A DNA stretch of 64,000 bases from Shewanella zhangzhouensis (GTDB lineage: Bacteria > Pseudomonadota > Gammaproteobacteria > Enterobacterales > Shewanellaceae), in contig NZ_CP080414.1 in NCBI RefSeq assembly GCF_019457615.1, positions 2,292,501 through 2,356,500 of the forward strand. Direction: 5' to 3'. The notes beneath the pieces were generated by a model. It was not told the DNA's origin, did not search any database, and saw only the letters and a list, made by a program, of their open reading frames with translations. The translations under genes were made by a program, and so were the position numbers. Positions 60,900 through 64,000 of this stretch are shown here, piece by piece (position 1 is the first letter of the stretch; every line of letters starts with the position of its first letter).

Positions 60900-62840
60900 A
60901 TGGAATTAGCCATGAGTTTGATCAAAACTTTCCCCCTCGCACTTATTTTGCTCTTCGGTGGTGCCGCACTTTGGTTGCATCAAGAGAACCTTGGCCTGAT
61001 GCAGGATGCTGGCAAGGCCCTGGAAACGCAATATCAGAACAAAACCACTGAATTGGCTTCCTGGCATGGTGATGGCAAGGCACTCTATCAACACCTGCAG
61101 CAATCGATCACTTTGCAGTTTTTTCAGTACACCGATGGGACCGATGGCAGTCGCAACTTCACCACCGGACAATTGCAGGAAACCCCGGCATCGTTTTTGG
61201 CAAGCCTGTTTCCGCTGGAAATAAGTGATACCCGCAACTTGCCTGACGGGCGACTCATGGTGAAGTTGGACACAAACGGCCCACGGGCGAAGGCAGTTAA
61301 AATCTATTCAGAACAGTTACTTATCCTTGGGAGTTTATGGGCCGCTTCGCTGCTGCTGTTTTTGGTGTGTGCGTCCAGACTGTCCCGTAAAATCAATTAC
61401 GCAGCTGAGTATGTGAAGTCACTGGCGGAGCTTAACTTCTCGCCCCCTGAGCAATCCAGACTCGGCGGTGAGCTTAAATGCCTTGCAGGCGCATTTGAAG
61501 ATGCCCGGCAAGCATTGAAGCAAAAGATTGACGGTTTGCATCATGAAAACGAAAAGCTGTCCCGTGCAGCATTTCAAGATCCCATCACAGGTTTTGGCAG
61601 CAGAGCACGCTTTACCCGTAAATTGGATGAATTGGCCAAGAGCCAGAAAGACTTGCTGGGTTCCCTTGCCATGTTGCAAGCCACAGAGCTGGGTACTATC
61701 AACCAGCTTAAGGGCCGTACCGCTGGCGATGACTATCTGGCAAAAGTCGCTGGATGTTTGCGTAAGGCAGGCAGCCCCTTCCCCGATGCCGAATTTTACC
61801 GGATAAGCAGCTCCGACTTTGCGGTGTTTCTGCCTAATCTGGTTATCAGTGATGCAGAACGATTCCTTGAGCCGCTCAAGACGTTACTCGATGAATACCA
61901 GTCCACTTCTGCCATGGAGTCGGTTGCCTATACCGGACTCGTCCCCTATAAGAGTGGCGTTGACCCAGTGGGCTTACTCAGTCTCTCTGATGCGGCGCTT
62001 AGCATTGCTCAAACACTGGGTTCTAACAGTTTCCATGTGCTTGAGAAGTTCAGTGAGGATCAGGAAATCGGAGATAACCGCTGGCAAGTGGCTATTACTG
62101 AAATCATTACCCAACGCGCAGTACGATTCTTTCAGCAGCCGATACAGCCCTGCCGCAGTGAAGTGGAAGTCTACCGCGAACTCTTTGCCCGCTTCTTTAA
62201 CTCAGAAGGCAAGGTACTCCCTACCGCTACTGTGATAGCCATGGCTGAAAGGCACGGACTGAGTCAGGAGCTGGATAAGCTGGTCGTCCTCTCAGCTGTG
62301 CGCATGTTGCTGGATAACCCAAACCTGACCGGTGCCTATGGGGTCAATATCAGCGCTGTGTCGGCAACCGATGATAATTTTGTGGTCTGGCTTAAGGATC
62401 TTCTAACCAAACACAAGACCATTTCTAACCGACTGGTACTGGAAATCAATGAAAGTGGCCTGCAAACCAATATGCAGGGCAGTTTCCGCTTTATTCGCGA
62501 AATCCACAGTGTTGGCACCCGGGTATCTATCGAGCGTTTCGGCATGGGCTTTACATCGTTTAAGTTTTTCCGGGAAGTCAGACCCGACTACATCAAGCTC
62601 GACGCCACCTACAGCGAAGCCATAGATCAAGACGCCAACAACAAGTTTTTTGTGCGCATGATGATAGACATCGCCAGACGTATCGGTGTCAGGGTCATTG
62701 CCTGTGGTGTGGAACGTCAGGAAGAAAAGCTGACGTTAGAGAAGCTTATGGTGGACGGTTTGCAAGGTTTCTATATTGCCAAACCAGAACCTGCCGCCGG
62801 CAAAGACTCGCTTGACGAGAAACTGGCCCGCCAGAGTTAA
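60900..62840 (+). CDS. CsrD-like degenerate GGDEF-EAL membrane protein
   Basis: A 646-aa protein with two transmembrane helices (~8-27 and ~138-160) around a ~110-aa periplasmic domain, then a HAMP-like linker/coiled coil, a GGDEF-like and an EAL-like domain. The GGDEF motif reads SSSDF (~303) and the EAL motif reads REL-F (YRELFARF, ~424); the later DDFG segment reads ERFGMGF. Both catalytic sites are therefore degenerate. The architecture and motifs such as GLSQELDKL resemble E. coli CsrD, which drives CsrB/C RNA decay; a LapD-type c-di-GMP receptor is the alternative. An ATG at 60912 is a possible start. Confidence 0.82.
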   Translation: MELAMSLIKTFPLALILLFGGAALWLHQENLGLMQDAGKALETQYQNKTTELASWHGDGKALYQHLQQSITLQFFQYTDGTDGSRNFTTGQLQETPASFLASLFPLEISDTRNLPDGRLMVKLDTNGPRAKAVKIYSEQLLILGSLWAASLLLFLVCASRLSRKINYAAEYVKSLAELNFSPPEQSRLGGELKCLAGAFEDARQALKQKIDGLHHENEKLSRAAFQDPITGFGSRARFTRKLDELAKSQKDLLGSLAMLQATELGTINQLKGRTAGDDYLAKVAGCLRKAGSPFPDAEFYRISSSDFAVFLPNLVISDAERFLEPLKTLLDEYQSTSAMESVAYTGLVPYKSGVDPVGLLSLSDAALSIAQTLGSNSFHVLEKFSEDQEIGDNRWQVAITEIITQRAVRFFQQPIQPCRSEVEVYRELFARFFNSEGKVLPTATVIAMAERHGLSQELDKLVVLSAVRMLLDNPNLTGAYGVNISAVSATDDNFVVWLKDLLTKHKTISNRLVLEINESGLQTNMQGSFRFIREIHSVGTRVSIERFGMGFTSFKFFREVRPDYIKLDATYSEAIDQDANNKFFVRMMIDIARRIGVRVIACGVERQEEKLTLEKLMVDGLQGFYIAKPEPAAGKDSLDEKLARQS

Positions 62841-62916
62841 CCCTGCATTTGATATGTTGTTAATGAGACTCAAAAAGCCGATAATACCCGGCACCGACCG
62901 CTAATGCTTTTTTGCG

Positions 62917-63495
62917 ATGAGTGAATATCTCCTGTTGTTGATCGGTACTGTGCTGGTCAACAACTTCGTTTTGGTAAAATTTCTCGGACTTTGCCCCTTT
63001 ATGGGGGTGTCAGGCAAGCTTGAGTCTGCCATCGGCATGTCGATGGCGACTACCTTTGTATTGACCCTGGCCTCCGTTCTCAGTTTCCTGGTGAACCAGT
63101 ATCTGCTGGCGCCTTTTGATTTGACCTATCTGCGCACCATGAGTTTTATTCTGGTGATCGCCGTTGTGGTGCAGTTCACCGAAATGCTGGTGCAAAAAAC
63201 CAGTGCCAGTCTGCACCGTGCGCTGGGTATTTACCTGCCGCTTATCACCACCAACTGCGCCGTTCTCGGTGTCGCGCTGCTCAATGTGAACGAGCAGCAC
63301 GATTTTCTGGAATCAGCCATCTATGGCTTTGGCGCCGCGGTGGGATTTTCTTTGGTGCTCGTCCTCTTCTCAGCCATGCGTGAACGCCTGGCAGCGGCCG
63401 ATGTGCCCCTGCCTTTTCGGGGTGGCGCGATTGCCATGATCACCGCCGGGCTGATGTCACTGGCCTTTATGGGCTTTACCGGTTTGGTGAAATAA
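62917..63495 (+). CDS. rsxA: Electron transport complex subunit RsxA (RnfA)
   Basis: An integral membrane subunit of the Rsx/Rnf complex, a ferredoxin:NAD oxidoreductase-type complex that in E. coli keeps SoxR reduced. The 192-aa protein has six hydrophobic segments and the family motifs NNFVLVKFLGLCPFMGVS and PLITTNCAVLG, which carry the conserved Cys residues. The stop overlaps the rsxB start (TAATG). Confidence 0.96.
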   Translation: MSEYLLLLIGTVLVNNFVLVKFLGLCPFMGVSGKLESAIGMSMATTFVLTLASVLSFLVNQYLLAPFDLTYLRTMSFILVIAVVVQFTEMLVQKTSASLHRALGIYLPLITTNCAVLGVALLNVNEQHDFLESAIYGFGAAVGFSLVLVLFSAMRERLAAADVPLPFRGGAIAMITAGLMSLAFMGFTGLVK

Positions 63496-64000
63496 TGTCT
63501 GCAGTCATGATAGCCGTTGTATTACTGGGCCTGCTGGCATTGGTATTTGGTGCCATATTGGGCTTTGCTGCCGTTAAATTCAGAGTCGAAGGCGACCCTC
63601 TGGTAGATCAGGTCGAGTCCCTGCTGCCACAAACTCAGTGTGGTCAGTGTGGCTATCCTGGTTGCCGCCCCTACGCTGAAGCCATTGCCGGCGGTGACCA
63701 AATCAACAAATGTCCCCCCGGTGGCACCGCCACCATGGAAAAAATCGCTGAGCTGATGGGAGTTGAACCTCAGCCCCTGTCTGCCATAACTGAGCAGCAA
63801 GTCAAAAAGGTTGCCTACATTCGCGAAGACGAGTGTATCGGTTGTACCAAGTGTATTCAGGCGTGTCCGGTGGATGCCATCGTCGGCGCCGGTAAACTGA
63901 TGCACACCGTCATTACCCAGGACTGCACCGGCTGCGATCTCTGTGTCGAGCCCTGCCCCGTCGATTGCATCGACATGCTCCCTGTCACTCAGGACATCAA
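63495..64000 (+). CDS. rsxB: Electron transport complex subunit RsxB (RnfB), 3' end outside window
   Basis: The first ~168 codons of the iron-sulfur subunit of Rsx/Rnf. It has an N-terminal membrane helix (AVMIAVVLLGLLALVFGAILGF), the Fe-S motif CGQCGYPGC, and two ferredoxin-type clusters, CIGCTKCIQACPVDAI and CTGCDLCVEPCPVDCI. The frame is open at the window edge. It is translationally coupled to rsxA, so rsxCDGE probably follow. Confidence 0.95.
   Translation, partial: MSAVMIAVVLLGLLALVFGAILGFAAVKFRVEGDPLVDQVESLLPQTQCGQCGYPGCRPYAEAIAGGDQINKCPPGGTATMEKIAELMGVEPQPLSAITEQQVKKVAYIREDECIGCTKCIQACPVDAIVGAGKLMHTVITQDCTGCDLCVEPCPVDCIDMLPVTQDI

Noticed and set aside
1..64000. Prophage, transposon, toxin-antitoxin, CRISPR or defence system
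   Set aside because: No transposase, integrase, Cas, restriction or toxin-antitoxin family recognised in any frame.

Overview
The window is chromosomal DNA from a gammaproteobacterium, almost certainly a Shewanella. The evidence is gene content and order: ftsK-lolA-rarA-crcB-serS, tusDCB-tusE, ccoNOQP-ccoHIS next to an EtrA/Fnr gene, zwf-pgl-edd-eda followed by hexR and pykA, psrA-fadE next to an M2-family peptidase, and a VC2046/SO_2500-family gene. I cannot name the species. ftsK is cut by the left edge and rsxB by the right edge. I see no prophage, insertion sequence, CRISPR array or integron; this is core genome with a few accessory patches.

Region 1 (1-10.6 kb) holds ftsK, a lolA-rarA-crcB-serS run, a small membrane-protein ORF, the tus sulfur-relay genes with a yccA homologue, and a divergent LysR/MFS pair matching E. 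coli punR/punC. Region 2 (10.7-14.6 kb) is the most accessory-looking stretch. It has an Old Yellow Enzyme-type oxidoreductase, a divergent exported protein resembling acetoacetate decarboxylase, a MerR regulator, and a cysteine-rich small protein. The MerR regulator appears to have matching operator sequences in all three promoters.

Region 3 (14.7-25.98 kb) is respiration and oxygen sensing: an HD-GYP response regulator, a lipoprotein, cbb3 oxidase (ccoNOQP) behind a perfect FNR box, its assembly genes (ccoH, ccoI, ccoS and a DsbD_2-like membrane protein), the FNR homologue etrA, and uspE behind a second FNR-like box. Region 4 (26-33 kb) has ttcA, a DUF2987-like gene overlapping a Bax-like gene, a YvcK homologue, an aromatic/aspartate aminotransferase, tRNA-Cys and tRNA-Gly.

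Region 5 (31.4-46.2 kb) is central carbon metabolism. Two different GAPDH genes flank a lipoprotein. The Entner-Doudoroff operon zwf-pgl-edd-eda runs leftward, the regulator hexR and then pykA run rightward, and a psrA-fadE fatty-acid oxidation operon follows. HexR-like palindromes lie upstream of zwf, gapA, the lipoprotein gene and (weaker) pykA, so these genes probably form one regulon that switches between glycolytic and gluconeogenic flow.

Region 6 (46.3-64 kb) is mixed housekeeping: an M2 peptidase lipoprotein, smrA, a YchJ protein, a GAF-PAS-GGDEF-EAL protein, three tRNA-Tyr genes, a cysteine synthase-like enzyme, queE/queC for queuosine, a rhombosortase, uvrB, five tRNA-Asn genes (three on a 99-bp tandem repeat), a CsrD-like degenerate GGDEF-EAL protein, and the start of the rsx/rnf operon.
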